From Comamonas piscis (lineage in GTDB: Bacteria > Pseudomonadota > Gammaproteobacteria > Burkholderiales > Burkholderiaceae_C): a stretch of DNA of 64,000 nt. Below the pieces are notes generated by a model. That model had not been told where the DNA came from and made no database searches. It saw only the letters and a list, made by a program, of their open reading frames with translations. Location: contig NZ_CP058554.1 of assembly GCF_014109725.1 (NCBI RefSeq), forward strand, positions 2,294,001 through 2,358,000, written 5' to 3'. The translations under genes were made by a program, and so were the position numbers. Within the stretch, counting starts at the first letter, position 1, and every line of letters begins with the position of its first letter. This document shows, piece by piece, positions 1 to 8,632 of the stretch.

Positions 1-129
1 GGTAGATGGCCAGCGCAGGGCGCTGCGGGGTCCGCAAGGCATGCTGCGCTGCGCGCAAATCATGGGCCATTGCACGGTGTGCGTTGCACCGAGTTGAGGG
101 CCAACGGTGCAAGATTCAAGGCAGGGCCT

Positions 130-738
130 TTACTTTTTTGCGTCGGTCGCCGCTGCCGCTGCCGGGGCAGCGGGTGCGGCGGCGGCTGGCGCTGCAGCAG
201 CCGCGGGCTGGGCCCGGGTTACCAACAGGCGCAGGCTGCTGATCTTGGGTTGCAAGCGGCTTTGCTGGGCCGGCGCCAGGCTGCTGGCCTTGCTCAGTGC
301 CTGCTCGGCCAGGCGTATGTAGATATCGCCCAGGTTCTCATAAGCGGTGGAATAACCGGGGTTGGCGCGCACGGCATCTTGCAGCGCGCGGCTGGCTTTT
401 TCCAGCTGGTTGTTCTGGGCGTAGAGCACGGCCAGGTTGTTGTAGGGCTCGGGCAGTTCGGGGTATTCCTGCACCAGCTTTTCAAAGGTGGCGGTGGCCT
501 CGTCGCGCTGGCCGGCGTTCATCTGGGCCACACCCTGCAAAAAGCGCCATTGCGGATCGCGCGGCGCTTGCTGGATCTTGGGCTCCAGCTGCTCCAGGGC
601 CAGCGCGGTTTGGCCGGACTGGATCAGCTTTTCCACCGCAGCGTAATCGTCTGCGTAGGCGGCGCTGCAGCTGAGCGCCAGCGCAAGCAGCGCGGCACGT
701 GGCACCAGGGGGGAGAAAAGGCAACTGACTAACTTCAT
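130..738 (-). CDS. TPR-repeat periplasmic protein
   Basis: A 202-residue protein read from the ATG at 738; a longer frame exists upstream, but this start places a clean signal peptide (hydrophobic core then SAAYA) at the N-terminus. Residues about 35-150 hold tetratricopeptide-like helical pairs, with the pattern W-x-F-L-x-G and P-Y-N-N-L-A-V-L-Y-A that is typical of TPR scaffolds. The last 25 residues are an Ala/Pro tail. It is divergent from cysS. In related Comamonadaceae a TPR protein stands beside cysS, so this is ordinary chromosome. Role is probably protein-protein contact in the envelope; no enzymatic motif is visible. Confidence 0.8.
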   Translation of the reverse strand: MKLVSCLFSPLVPRAALLALALSCSAAYADDYAAVEKLIQSGQTALALEQLEPKIQQAPRDPQWRFLQGVAQMNAGQRDEATATFEKLVQEYPELPEPYNNLAVLYAQNNQLEKASRALQDAVRANPGYSTAYENLGDIYIRLAEQALSKASSLAPAQQSRLQPKISSLRLLVTRAQPAAAAAPAAAAPAAPAAAAATDAKK

Positions 739-1009
739 AGGGTTCGGGCGCGCTGGGCGCGTGCAAAGGGCCTGCAGGCTTATACTGCAGCGCATTGTAG
801 CTGAGGGGGCTTGCGCCCCTGAACGGCGGGCGGCCAGGGTTTCCAGGGCATGGGGGCCGGGCTTCAGCTACCATACACCGTTCGGCGATCCATGCCGGGC
901 TGCTGTGCATCCAGATCCCCTGCAAACCCTCTCCTTGGGGGAGGGGCGCGGATCGGGATGGGACGCCAGGCGTCTTTCCCTCTCTCAACCACTACCACGC
1001 TAATTTTTC

Positions 1010-2395
1010 ATGAGTTTGCGCATCTACAACACGCTTTCGCGTGCGCTGGAGTCATTTGTTCCGATTGAGCAGGGCCATGTCCGCATGTATGTATGCGGCA
1101 TGACGGTCTATGACCTCTGTCATCTGGGACATGCGCGCTCGATGCTGGCGTTTGATGTGGTGCAGCGCTGGTTGCGCGTCAGCGGCCTCAAGGTGACCTA
1201 TGTGCGCAATGTCACTGACATTGAAGACAAGATCATTCGCCGCGCCGTGGAAAACGGCGAGACCATCCGCAGCCTGACCGACCGCATGATTGCGGCCCTG
1301 CACCAGGATGCCGATGCGCTGGGCATTGAACGGCCCACGCATGAGCCGCGCGCTACCGAATACGTGCCGCAAATGCTGTCCATCATCTCGCAGTTGGAAG
1401 AAAAAGGCCTGGCCTACCGCACCGAGGGCGGTGATGTGAACTATGCCGTGCGCAAGTTTGCCGGCTACGGCAAGCTGTCGGGCAAGTCGCTCGATGAGCT
1501 GAATGCGGGCGAGCGCGTGGCCGTGCAGGACGGCAAGCAAGACCCACTGGATTTTGTGCTGTGGAAGAGCGCCAAGCCCACCGAGCCCGACGAGGCCAAG
1601 TGGCAGAGCAGCTATGGCACCGGCCGCCCTGGCTGGCATATCGAATGCTCGGCGATGAGCTGCGCGCTGCTGGGCGAAACCTTCGACATCCATGGCGGCG
1701 GCGCTGACCTGCAGTTCCCCCACCACGAGAACGAGATTGCCCAAAGCGAAGGCGCGCACGACAAGCAGCTGGCCAAGCTGTGGATGCACAACGGCTTTAT
1801 CAATGTCGACAACGAGAAGATGTCCAAGTCCTTGGGCAACTTCTTCACGATCCGCGATGTGCTCAAGCGCTACGACGCCGAGACCATCCGCTTCTTTGTG
1901 GTGCGCAGCCACTACCGTAGCCCGCTCAATTACAGCGATGTACACCTGGACGATGCCCGCAATGCGCTCAAGCGCCTCTACACCGCGCTGAGCCTGGTGG
2001 CCGCCGAGCCGGTGACCATCGACTGGAGCCACCCGAGCGCAGCGCGCTTCAAGGCGGCGATGGACGAGGACTTTGGCACGCCCGAAGCGGTGGCCGTGCT
2101 GTTTGAGCTGGCTGCCGAAGTCAACCGCAGCCAATCGTCTACGGTGGCTGGCTTGCTCAAAGCGCTGGCTGCTACCTTGGGCCTGCTGCAAGCCGACCCT
2201 GCTGCCTACCTGCAAGCCGGCGCCACGGTGGATGCCGCTCATGTAGAGGCGCAGATTGCACTGCGAGCTGCCGCCAAGGCGGCCAAGAACTATGCGGAAT
2301 CCGACCGCATCCGCGCCGAGCTGTTGGCACAAGGGGTGGAGCTCAAGGATTCGGCGCAGGGGACGACCTGGACCGTGGTGCAGGCGGGCGCTTGA
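1010..2395 (+). CDS. cysS: Cysteinyl-tRNA synthetase
   Basis: Class I aminoacyl-tRNA synthetase that charges tRNA-Cys in the cytoplasm. The 461 residues match the family length. Visible signatures: the zinc-site cysteine C29, the HIGH-type motif HLGH at residues 38-41, further zinc ligands in WHIECSAM and in the HHENE stretch, and KMSKS at residues 270-274. The C-terminal helical DALR-like domain is complete. Single-copy essential gene, first of a co-oriented run with the glycosylase, accA and tilS. Confidence 0.97.
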   Translation: MSLRIYNTLSRALESFVPIEQGHVRMYVCGMTVYDLCHLGHARSMLAFDVVQRWLRVSGLKVTYVRNVTDIEDKIIRRAVENGETIRSLTDRMIAALHQDADALGIERPTHEPRATEYVPQMLSIISQLEEKGLAYRTEGGDVNYAVRKFAGYGKLSGKSLDELNAGERVAVQDGKQDPLDFVLWKSAKPTEPDEAKWQSSYGTGRPGWHIECSAMSCALLGETFDIHGGGADLQFPHHENEIAQSEGAHDKQLAKLWMHNGFINVDNEKMSKSLGNFFTIRDVLKRYDAETIRFFVVRSHYRSPLNYSDVHLDDARNALKRLYTALSLVAAEPVTIDWSHPSAARFKAAMDEDFGTPEAVAVLFELAAEVNRSQSSTVAGLLKALAATLGLLQADPAAYLQAGATVDAAHVEAQIALRAAAKAAKNYAESDRIRAELLAQGVELKDSAQGTTWTVVQAGA

Positions 2396-2452
2396 TGCGC
2401 AAGCTGTGTCTGGCCATCCTGCCTGTAGCGTCCAATCCCTCTTTCTAGCCGC

Positions 2453-3103
2453 ATGCCTGGTATCAGCAACAAGCCGCTGTCAGCGGACGATTGGGCCGTC
2501 GCCTGCAAACACCTGGCCCGCAAGGACCGGGTGATGCGCCGGCTGGTGCCTCTGTACGCCAGGGAGATGCTGCGCCGCGAAGCCGATGGCTTTGCGTTGC
2601 TGATGCGCTCCGTCGTGTGGCAGCAGCTGTCCGAAACATCAGCGCGGCAGTTGTGGAAACGGCTGATGGCCGTGCCGGGAGCCACCACGCCCAAAGGCTT
2701 GCTGGCGCTCAGCGATGAGGCGGCCAAGGCCATGCGCCTGCCGCAGCGCAAGCTGGGCTATCTGCGCGATTTGGCCGCCTGGTTTGTGCAAGAGCCCAAG
2801 GACGCGCTGTCCTGGGTGCATATGGATGATGACGCTGTCATCGAGCAGCTGATGGCGCAGCGCGGTTTGGCCCGTTGGGGCGCCGAGATGTTTTTGCTGT
2901 TCCACCTGGGGCGGCCCAATGTGCTGGCCATTGATGATGCAGCGCTGCTGCAGGGCATCAGCGACCATTATTTTTCGGGTGAGGCAGTCAGCCGCAGCGA
3001 TGCGCGCGAGGTGGCCCAGGCCTGGCAGCCCTGGGCCAGCGTGGCGGCCTGGCTGATTTGGCGGTCCCAAAATGCCATGCCACTGGGGCAGGATGCAGAT
3101 TGA
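2453..3103 (+). CDS. DNA-3-methyladenine glycosylase II-like (HhH-GPD)
   Basis: A 216-residue base-excision repair glycosylase of the AlkA/HhH-GPD superfamily, expected to remove alkylated purines. The N-terminal part has the conserved 'lvrsivwQQlS' style helix (RSVVWQQLS near residues 50-58), followed by a helix-hairpin-helix around RGLARWGAEMFLLF and the catalytic-aspartate region with P-x-x-x-L-A-I-D-D-A. The order cysS, glycosylase, accA is common in this family of bacteria. Slightly shorter than E. coli AlkA, as is usual for the betaproteobacterial form that lacks the N-terminal beta domain. Confidence 0.85.
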   Translation: MPGISNKPLSADDWAVACKHLARKDRVMRRLVPLYAREMLRREADGFALLMRSVVWQQLSETSARQLWKRLMAVPGATTPKGLLALSDEAAKAMRLPQRKLGYLRDLAAWFVQEPKDALSWVHMDDDAVIEQLMAQRGLARWGAEMFLLFHLGRPNVLAIDDAALLQGISDHYFSGEAVSRSDAREVAQAWQPWASVAAWLIWRSQNAMPLGQDAD

Positions 3104-3180
3104 CCGGGCTTGGCCGCATGCGGTTACACTGTCGGTCGTTATGAGAAGGCTGCTTGCGGCGCTTCCCGAGGAGAATCATT

Positions 3181-4155
3181 TTGGCGAAAAGAACCTTCCT
3201 GGATTTCGAGCAACCGATTGCGGAGCTGGAAACCAAAATTGATGAACTGCGCTATGTGCAAAGCGAAAGCGCAGTCGATATCTCTGAAGAGATTGACCAG
3301 CTCAGCAAGAAAAGCCAGCAGCTGACCAAGGACATCTACAGCGAACTCTCACCCTGGCAGATCACCAAGATCGCGCGCCATCCCGAGCGTCCTTACACCC
3401 TGGACTATGTCAACGAGATCTTTACCGATTTCGTCGAGATGCATGGCGACCGGCACTTTGCCGATGACCTGTCCATCGTGGGCGGCCTGGCGCGCTTCAA
3501 TGGCAATGCCTGCATGGTGGTGGGCCACCAAAAGGGCCGCGACACCAAGGAGCGCACCTTGCGCAACTTTGGCATGAGCAAGCCCGAGGGCTACCGCAAG
3601 GCGCTGCGCCTGATGAAGACCGCCGAGAAGTTCAAGCTGCCGGTGTTCACCTTTGTCGATACGCCTGGCGCCTACCCCGGTATTGAGGCTGAAGAGCGCG
3701 GCCAGTCCGAAGCCATTGGCCGCAATATCTACGAAATGGCGCAGCTGGAAGTGCCGATCATCTCCACCATCATCGGTGAAGGTGGCTCGGGCGGCGCGCT
3801 GGGTATCTCGGTGGCCGACCAGGTGCTGATGCTGCAGTACTCGGTGTACTCGACCATCAGCCCTGAAGGCTGTGCCTCCATTCTGTGGAAGACCAGCGAG
3901 AAGGCCCAGGAAGCGGCTGATGCCATGGGCATCACCGCGCACCGCCTCAAGGCCTTGGGCCTTATCGACAAGATCATCCATGAGCCGGTGGGCGGCGCCC
4001 AGCGCGACCACAAGCAAATGGCAGCGCTGCTCAAGCGTGGCCTGAGCGATGCCTTCCGCCAGCTGGCCGACTTGAAGCCTGCCGAGCTGCTCGACCGCCG
4101 TTATGCCCGTCTGCAAAGCTATGGCCGTTTCTCGGACACCAAAGCAGAAAACTGA
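3181..4155 (+). CDS. accA: Acetyl-CoA carboxylase carboxyltransferase subunit alpha
   Basis: Alpha subunit of the carboxyltransferase that, with AccD, makes malonyl-CoA for fatty acid synthesis. I chose the TTG at 3181: an AGGAGA (3169-3174) lies 6 nt upstream, and the product then starts LAKRTFLDFEQPIAELE, as in relatives. A TTG at 3154 is also in frame but lacks a Shine-Dalgarno. The 324 residues show the crotonase fold signatures (TFVDTPGAYPG, EGGSGGALG and SPEGCASILWK). A hairpin terminator follows at 4198. Confidence 0.96.
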   Translation: MAKRTFLDFEQPIAELETKIDELRYVQSESAVDISEEIDQLSKKSQQLTKDIYSELSPWQITKIARHPERPYTLDYVNEIFTDFVEMHGDRHFADDLSIVGGLARFNGNACMVVGHQKGRDTKERTLRNFGMSKPEGYRKALRLMKTAEKFKLPVFTFVDTPGAYPGIEAEERGQSEAIGRNIYEMAQLEVPIISTIIGEGGSGGALGISVADQVLMLQYSVYSTISPEGCASILWKTSEKAQEAADAMGITAHRLKALGLIDKIIHEPVGGAQRDHKQMAALLKRGLSDAFRQLADLKPAELLDRRYARLQSYGRFSDTKAEN

Positions 4156-4197
4156 TGCCTGCTGCCGGCCGCTGATGCTGCGCCGCTGCTGCTGCCA

Positions 4198-4221
4198 AGC
4201 CTCCCTTCGCGGAGGCTTTTT
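4198..4221 (+). terminator. Rho-independent terminator after accA
   Basis: Stem AGCCTCC / GGAGGCT around loop CTTCGC, followed directly by a T run. It lies 42 nt after the accA stop and 17 nt before the tilS start, so tilS may have its own promoter or rely on readthrough. Confidence 0.8.
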
Positions 4222-4238
4222 GCTATGGGGGCTGCGCC

Positions 4239-5210
4239 ATGGCTGAGCCCGCTATTGCTGCAGCGCTGAACGGCTGGCAGCCCGCCTTGCCGCTGGCCGT
4301 TGCCTACAGCGGCGGTGCCGATTCCACCGCCTTGCTCTGGGCCTGCCTGCAGCGCTTTCCCGGCCAGGTGCAGGCCATCCACATCAACCACGGGCTGCAG
4401 GCAGCGGCTAGCGTTTTTGAGGCGCATTGCCGCGCCCAATGTGCTGCTTGGGCTGTGCCCTTGCAGGTGGTGGCGGTGAATGCCCATGCGCAACCCGGCC
4501 AAAGCCCGGAGGATGCAGCGCGCATTGCCCGCTACCAGGCGCTGGCCCAGGCTGCATTGGCGGTTGCTGAAGGCGGGGAGGGCGGTATCCAGACCATGGC
4601 GCTGGCCCAGCATGCCGATGACCAGGTGGAGACCGTCGTGCTGGCGCTGTCACGCGGTGCCGGCGTTGCCGGTTTGGCAGGCATGCGTCCGCAGTGGGCG
4701 CGGGCGGGGCTGCATTGGGCGCGGCCTTACCTGGTGCTGGGCAGCGCGCAAATCCGTGCTGATTTGACTGCATTGGGTATCAGCTGGGTGGAAGACCCCA
4801 CTAACAGCGACACCCGCTACACGCGCAACCGCATTCGCAACCAAGTGATGCCCGGCTTGGCGCAAGCCTTTCCGCAGATCGCGCAGACGGTAGCACGCAG
4901 CAGCGCCAATGCGGCTCAAGCGGCCGAGCTGCTCGATGACCTGGCGCAGATCGACCTGCAGGCCACCGGCGCGCCGCCGCGCATCCGCGCGCTGCAGAAG
5001 CTGACCGAGGCGCGCATGACCAATGTGTTGCGCTACTGGCTGCGCACGGTCCATGGCCAAACCCCCAGCGCTGCGCAGCTGGCGCAACTGCTGCTGCAAC
5101 TTCAGCGCTGCACCACGCGGGGCCACCAAATCCATATAAAAGTGGGCCGTGGGTATATACAGCGCCACAGAGATGTCATCGATTGGTACAATCCGCCAGT
5201 TTTGGTCTGA
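4239..5210 (+). CDS. tilS: tRNA(Ile)-lysidine synthetase
   Basis: Modifies C34 of tRNA-Ile2 to lysidine with ATP and lysine, so that AUA is read as Ile. The N-type PP-loop SGGADS is at residues 24-29, the second conserved region is AQHADDQVETVVL, and the substrate-binding EDPTN-x-D-x-x-x-x-R-N-x-x-R block is present near residue 180. The 323-residue product lacks a long C-terminal domain, as do many betaproteobacterial TilS proteins. Essential housekeeping gene between accA and lysC. Confidence 0.94.
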   Translation: MAEPAIAAALNGWQPALPLAVAYSGGADSTALLWACLQRFPGQVQAIHINHGLQAAASVFEAHCRAQCAAWAVPLQVVAVNAHAQPGQSPEDAARIARYQALAQAALAVAEGGEGGIQTMALAQHADDQVETVVLALSRGAGVAGLAGMRPQWARAGLHWARPYLVLGSAQIRADLTALGISWVEDPTNSDTRYTRNRIRNQVMPGLAQAFPQIAQTVARSSANAAQAAELLDDLAQIDLQATGAPPRIRALQKLTEARMTNVLRYWLRTVHGQTPSAAQLAQLLLQLQRCTTRGHQIHIKVGRGYIQRHRDVIDWYNPPVLV

Positions 5211-5287
5211 CTAATGTACGATTCCGACGGCGTGCCAAAACACTTTGCATCAACGCCGAGCTTCGTGTTTCGTCATCGTGATATTCA

Positions 5288-6568
5288 ATGGCACTGATCG
5301 TTCATAAGTACGGCGGCACGTCGATGGGCTCCCCCGAGCGCATCCGCAATGTCGCCAAACGCGTCGCCAAGTGGGCAAGGGCTGGCCACCAGATGGTGGT
5401 GGTGCCTAGCGCCATGAGTGGCGAAACCAACCGTCTGTTGGGCCTCGCCAGTGAGCTGGCACCCAGTCGCGCAGACAAATCCTATTACCGCGAGTTGGAC
5501 ATGCTGGCCGCTACCGGCGAGCAGGCTTCGTCCGCCTTGCTGGCCATTGCGCTGCAGGCCGAAGGCATGCCCTCGGTGAGCTACGCCGGCTGGCAAGTGC
5601 CGGTGCGTACCGACGACAGCTACACCAAGGCACGCATTGAGTCGATCGACGACCAGCGCGTGCGGGCCGATCTGGATGCCGGCCGCGTGGTCATCGTGAC
5701 GGGCTTCCAGGGTATTGATGCCAACGGCAATATCACCACCCTGGGCCGTGGTGGTTCGGACACCTCGGCTGTCGCCGTGGCCGCTGCCCTCAAGGCCGCT
5801 GAATGCCTGATCTACACCGACGTTGATGGTGTCTACACCACCGACCCACGCGTGGTGTCGGCCGCGCAGCGCCTCAAAACCGTCAGCTTTGAAGAAATGC
5901 TGGAGATGGCGAGCCTGGGCTCCAAGGTGCTGCAGATCCGCTCGGTGGAATTTGCCGGCAAGTACAAAGTGCCAATGCGTGTGCTGTCCAGCTTCACGCC
6001 CTGGGATATTGCATTGGATGAAGAGGCCAAATCCGGCACTCTGATCACATTTGAGGAAGACGAAAAGATGGAAAAGGCCCTCGTATCGGGCATCGCTTTC
6101 AACCGCAGCGAAGCCAAAATCTCCGTCCGTGGCGTGCCAGACACCCCCGGCATTGCCTACCAGATCCTGGGCCCGGTGGCAGACGCCAACATCGATGTGG
6201 ACGTGATCCTGCAAAACATCGGCAAGGACGGCAAGACCGACTTCAGCTTCACCGTCAACCAGGGCGACTTCAACCGCACCGTTGAGCTGTTGCGCGAAGA
6301 AGTGCTGCCCAAGCTGGGTGCTGATGAAGTCATCGGCAATCCCAACATCTGCAAGGTGAGCATCGTCGGTATCGGCATGCGCAGCCACGTGGGCGTCGCA
6401 TCGACCATGTTCCGCGCGCTGGCCGAAGAGGGCATCAACATCCAGATGATCTCCACCTCCGAAATCAAGACCTCGGTCGTGATCGACGAGAAGTACCTGG
6501 AGCTGGCCGTTCGTGCACTGCACACCGCATTTGGTCTGGATTCTGAAGAAGTTTCCAAATCGGCCTAA
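5288..6568 (+). CDS. lysC: Aspartate kinase
   Basis: Phosphorylates aspartate at the entry to the Lys/Thr/Met/diaminopimelate pathway. The 426-residue form starts MALIVHKYGGTSMG with the KYGGTS nucleotide-binding motif, has the kinase core with the GRGGSDTSA motif near residue 160, and ends with two ACT domains (from about residue 265 and 345) that mediate feedback by lysine or threonine. This is the class found as alpha2beta2 enzymes; an internal start for the beta subunit is plausible but not shown. It is directly followed by tRNA-Ser. Confidence 0.96.
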   Translation: MALIVHKYGGTSMGSPERIRNVAKRVAKWARAGHQMVVVPSAMSGETNRLLGLASELAPSRADKSYYRELDMLAATGEQASSALLAIALQAEGMPSVSYAGWQVPVRTDDSYTKARIESIDDQRVRADLDAGRVVIVTGFQGIDANGNITTLGRGGSDTSAVAVAAALKAAECLIYTDVDGVYTTDPRVVSAAQRLKTVSFEEMLEMASLGSKVLQIRSVEFAGKYKVPMRVLSSFTPWDIALDEEAKSGTLITFEEDEKMEKALVSGIAFNRSEAKISVRGVPDTPGIAYQILGPVADANIDVDVILQNIGKDGKTDFSFTVNQGDFNRTVELLREEVLPKLGADEVIGNPNICKVSIVGIGMRSHVGVASTMFRALAEEGINIQMISTSEIKTSVVIDEKYLELAVRALHTAFGLDSEEVSKSA

Positions 6569-6593
6569 ATTTTCAGGTTAGAATAGCTGTATT

Positions 6594-6686
6594 GGAAACG
6601 TGACCGAGTGGCCGAAGGTGCTCCCCTGCTAAGGGAGTATGGGGTGTAGAGCCTCATCGAGGGTTCGAATCCCTCCGTTTCCGCCA
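6594..6686 (+). tRNA. tRNA-Ser (anticodon GCU)
   Basis: A 93-nt class II tRNA: acceptor GGAAACG pairs with CGTTTCC, discriminator G, encoded CCA at the end, anticodon loop CTGCTAA giving GCU, a long variable arm, and a GGTTCGAATCC T-loop. It lies 25 nt after lysC. Its 3' end is the integration target of the large island: the last 14 nt of the gene plus 3 more form the left att copy. Confidence 0.96.
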
Positions 6687-6689
6687 AGA
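6673..6689 (+). repeat. attL core, 17-bp direct repeat
   Basis: CTCCGTTTCCGCCAAGA at the 3' end of tRNA-Ser, repeated exactly at 61189-61205. Sequence diverges immediately on both sides apart from this core. The element therefore restores a complete tRNA 3' end on the left, and a stub of the tRNA is left on the right. Confidence 0.92.
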
Positions 6690-6755
6690 TGGCTTGAAAT
6701 TCAAAGACTTGCAAGAGATTTTGAATTTTGTACCACTTAAAGTACCACAAAGAGC

Positions 6756-6792
6756 AAAGGCTGCAAACTTAGGTTTGCGGCCTTTTGTTTTT
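6756..6792. terminator. Hairpin just inside attL
   Basis: A 13-bp stem (AAAGGCTGCAAAC with GTTTGCGGCCTTT, one wobble) with a short loop TTAG and followed by TTGTTTTT. It would stop transcription coming from lysC/tRNA-Ser and entering the island. Two direct GTACCAC boxes at 6730-6747 just upstream could be integrase arm sites; that is inference. Confidence 0.6.
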
Positions 6793-7451
6793 GCACCAGG
6801 ATTTGTAGTTTCCCTAAATAGGGCATGCAGATGACTGCATTGCAGCGATTGCTGCCACCCTTCGATTCATTGCACGCGTTCGTTATCCACCGCATATCGG
6901 TCATCCGCGCAGCGATGTTCTAGCCGTCCCTGAAACGGCTTTCAGAGCAGCAGCCGACGCTGAACGTCAACCGCCTGAGCCAAGTCACCTTTATCGCATC
7001 GCCGAACTACAGCATTGCCGACATCGCTCTTGCGTGCACTTGCACTTGCTCTTCGTTCATTGCCGTTCAGAACTGTCTATTCCATTTGGACAGGCGCAAC
7101 TAACACTTGTCCTGTTGATGTCTGTGCCCCAACCTCCGTCAGCGCCACCGCCACCGCCACCGCCACCGCCACCGCCACCGCCACCGCCACCGCCACCGCC
7201 GCAGCGTTCCTTAATTCCGGCGCCACCGCTGTTACCGCCCCCACCGCTCGCGGTCCCTGTGCCTCAGCGTCCACCGTGAGCTCCGCGACCCCATCTGTTG
7301 TATGTGCTTGAGTCAGGTTTGTTGCAGACTCTCAAGGCCGAAGTGGTGAGGCGAATGCGACCAAGAACAGGAATGGCAACGCTGGTTTGAATGCCAGCGC
7401 GCCTGCCCGGACCGGATCCGGGCGGGAAACCCAAGTCTTGTGACCGAGGGC
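6793..7451. other. Gene-poor left end of island with hexanucleotide tract
   Basis: No gene is convincing here. Short open frames that cross the tract at 7144-7200 would give poly-Pro, Ala-Thr or Val-Ala runs and look like by-products of the repeat. A stretch at 7405-7450 resembles the tails behind the small genes at 44047 and 44517 (a GC hairpin with TCCGGGCG, then GGAAACC-AAG-CTTGT and GAGGGCTTA), so a decayed copy of that unit may have stood here. Confidence 0.5.
7144..7200. repeat. Hexanucleotide tandem repeat GCCACC x 9.5
   Basis: Perfect 6-bp unit repeated for 57 bp, with imperfect extensions downstream (CACCGCTGTTACCGCC). Because the unit is a multiple of three, copy number change would not shift a frame. 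No host gene is recognisable. Confidence 0.95.
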
Positions 7452-7979
7452 TTACGCTTCAAACCAGTCCACATCTAGAGAAATGGAATAGCGCTGTTTT
7501 TTGCCATCTAACGCAGTGCCGCCACCCCCGATGTAAGCATGACATGAGGTGACCTGAGCATCTAATCTGGCATCTCGCAGCATGACTCGAAATGGAATCA
7601 GATCTCTCGTTGACAGATTGCCAATGCGCAGCCCATCTACAACCACGGAAACTGCTTGTTGAAAATTTTGCTGACTCTGTTCAGGCAAGAGGAATGCGAT
7701 GCACTGTCGGTTGGCCGCTTCACCAAAAGTATTTCCTGCAACGCGATAGAGGTTCGAAGTTTGTGTGCCATCGTCAGCAACCTTTACCGCCTCCCCTCTT
7801 GCCCAATGCTTTTTTGAAGTGAGATTTTTTAGATTGATCGGCCCCTTATGTGAACGACGGTGGAGCTTGAAGGCAAACGGAGGTCCTCGTGAGAGAAGCC
7901 AGTACACAAAGTACGACAGCCAGCACATGACGAAAAAAAGCAAAATTTGTCCATAGGTCATAACGTTGTCGGTGATCAC
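7452..7979 (-). CDS. Membrane-anchored protein with HIRAN-like domain
   Basis: 175 residues with one N-terminal transmembrane segment (about residues 8-29), then a basic linker (HRRSHKGP), then a domain from about residue 75 with Y-R-V-A-G-N-T-F-G and V-V-V-D-G-L-R-I-G-N-L-S-T-R-D. That pattern (V-x-G-x-F, then V-x-V-D-G-x-x-x-G-x-L) resembles the HIRAN fold, which binds DNA 3' ends or acts as an accessory domain, but the match is weak and made by eye. Alone on its strand. Function unknown. Confidence 0.5.
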   Translation of the reverse strand: MITDNVMTYGQILLFFVMCWLSYFVYWLLSRGPPFAFKLHRRSHKGPINLKNLTSKKHWARGEAVKVADDGTQTSNLYRVAGNTFGEAANRQCIAFLLPEQSQQNFQQAVSVVVDGLRIGNLSTRDLIPFRVMLRDARLDAQVTSCHAYIGGGGTALDGKKQRYSISLDVDWFEA

Positions 7980-8125
7980 AGTCGGTAAACAGGTTAACTC
8001 ATCTGGCCGCTCATCAAGCGTGGCCGGACTGGCGTCCTACAAGTAGGCTCTAAACGCGCTCCCAATGGATCTACTCATCCAGTCGCGGATCACTCGTCCG
8101 ATGTAAATTTTTGGCACGCTTCGTA

Positions 8126-8200
8126 TAAGGTCATTAAAAGGCGTACTGTGGGTCAAGGCAATCCATCTTGATTCGCCGCAATAGACCGGAGGTCTAAATG
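8126..8200 (+). promoter_or_regulatory. Conserved leader A with SD hairpin
   Basis: First of five copies of a 5' element. The invariant part AGACCGGAGGTCT (8183-8195) is an inverted repeat (AGACC/GGTCT, loop GGA) whose GGAGG is the Shine-Dalgarno for the ATG at 8198. The preceding 55-60 nt are about 80 percent identical to the leader at 40955-41014 (CATTAAAA, then TCAAGGCAATCCATCT, then GATTCGCCGCAATAGACC). Confidence 0.7.
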
Positions 8201-8362
8201 TTCAAATTCTCAGCCTATCCACCCGCATCTTTTTGGGACAAGGCCAAGATAAATCTTGCTGTAGCTGCCATCCCGTCTCCTCAAGAACAAGGTCCAAAGA
8301 CGCCTTCGGAAAAGGAGAAACAGGATCAAGAGCAAGGCCAGCAAGCGTTCTTAGCGCTGTGA
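8198..8362 (+). CDS. Small protein, leader family A
   Basis: 54 residues starting MFKFSAYPPASFWD, then a lysine/glutamine-rich hydrophilic tail (PQEQGPKTPSEKEKQDQEQ). It is paralogous to the protein at 41030-41203 (same first 14 residues, shared PQEQ and GQGQQ). The ATG directly follows the SD-hairpin leader, and a strong terminator follows at 8413. No known domain; the amphipathic start and disordered tail suggest a small membrane- or protein-binding peptide. The conserved leader and duplicated coding sequence make it a credible gene. Confidence 0.65.
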   Translation: MFKFSAYPPASFWDKAKINLAVAAIPSPQEQGPKTPSEKEKQDQEQGQQAFLAL

Positions 8363-8412
8363 CGTAGCTGCGCTCATCGGAGAGCGATTGAAGGTGGGCC
8401 TCCCACGGCATG

Positions 8413-8444
8413 GCAGAAGCACCAAACATGGTGCTTCTGCTTTT
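8413..8444 (+). terminator. Strong terminator behind small gene A
   Basis: Perfect 12-bp stem GCAGAAGCACCA / TGGTGCTTCTGC with loop AACA and four Ts. It isolates the small gene A as a monocistronic unit. Confidence 0.85.
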
Positions 8445-8458
8445 CAAGAGAACTAGGA

Positions 8459-8632
8459 ATGAAGAGATCTTTCGAGGTATTTATTGGTCGACTTGGAGCA
8501 CGAAATACGCGGCGCGTGGCAAGAAGTCAAACAGCCGTTCAGGTTGAAGGGTGGAAAGCCAGAAGCCACCAACTGCAAGCAGAACGGCGCGTGACAGAGC
8601 TATTACACGAAATTTATTTGATCTCGCTATGA
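8459..8632 (+). CDS. Small basic protein, unknown
   Basis: 57 residues starting MKRSFEVFIGRLG, Arg-rich (RRVARSQ, AERRVTELLHE) with a likely C-terminal helix. A GAACTAGGA precedes the ATG. Its TGA stop overlaps the ATG of the next frame (ATGA at 8629-8632), which argues for translation of both. No family recognised. Confidence 0.4.
   Translation: MKRSFEVFIGRLGARNTRRVARSQTAVQVEGWKARSHQLQAERRVTELLHEIYLISL

Noticed and set aside
1052..2332. Long minus-strand frame (426 codons) opposite cysS
   Set aside because: Mirror of a high-GC gene; no family features, whereas the plus strand is clearly cysS.
3154..3180. Upstream TTG start for accA
   Set aside because: It would place the Shine-Dalgarno inside the coding sequence; the TTG at 3181 has correct spacing and the conserved N-terminus.
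5285..6523. Long minus-strand frame (412 codons) opposite lysC
   Set aside because: His/Gly-rich antisense artefact; lysC on the plus strand is unambiguous.
7144..7200. CRISPR-like array
   Set aside because: Units are 6 bp without spacers; it is a simple tandem repeat.
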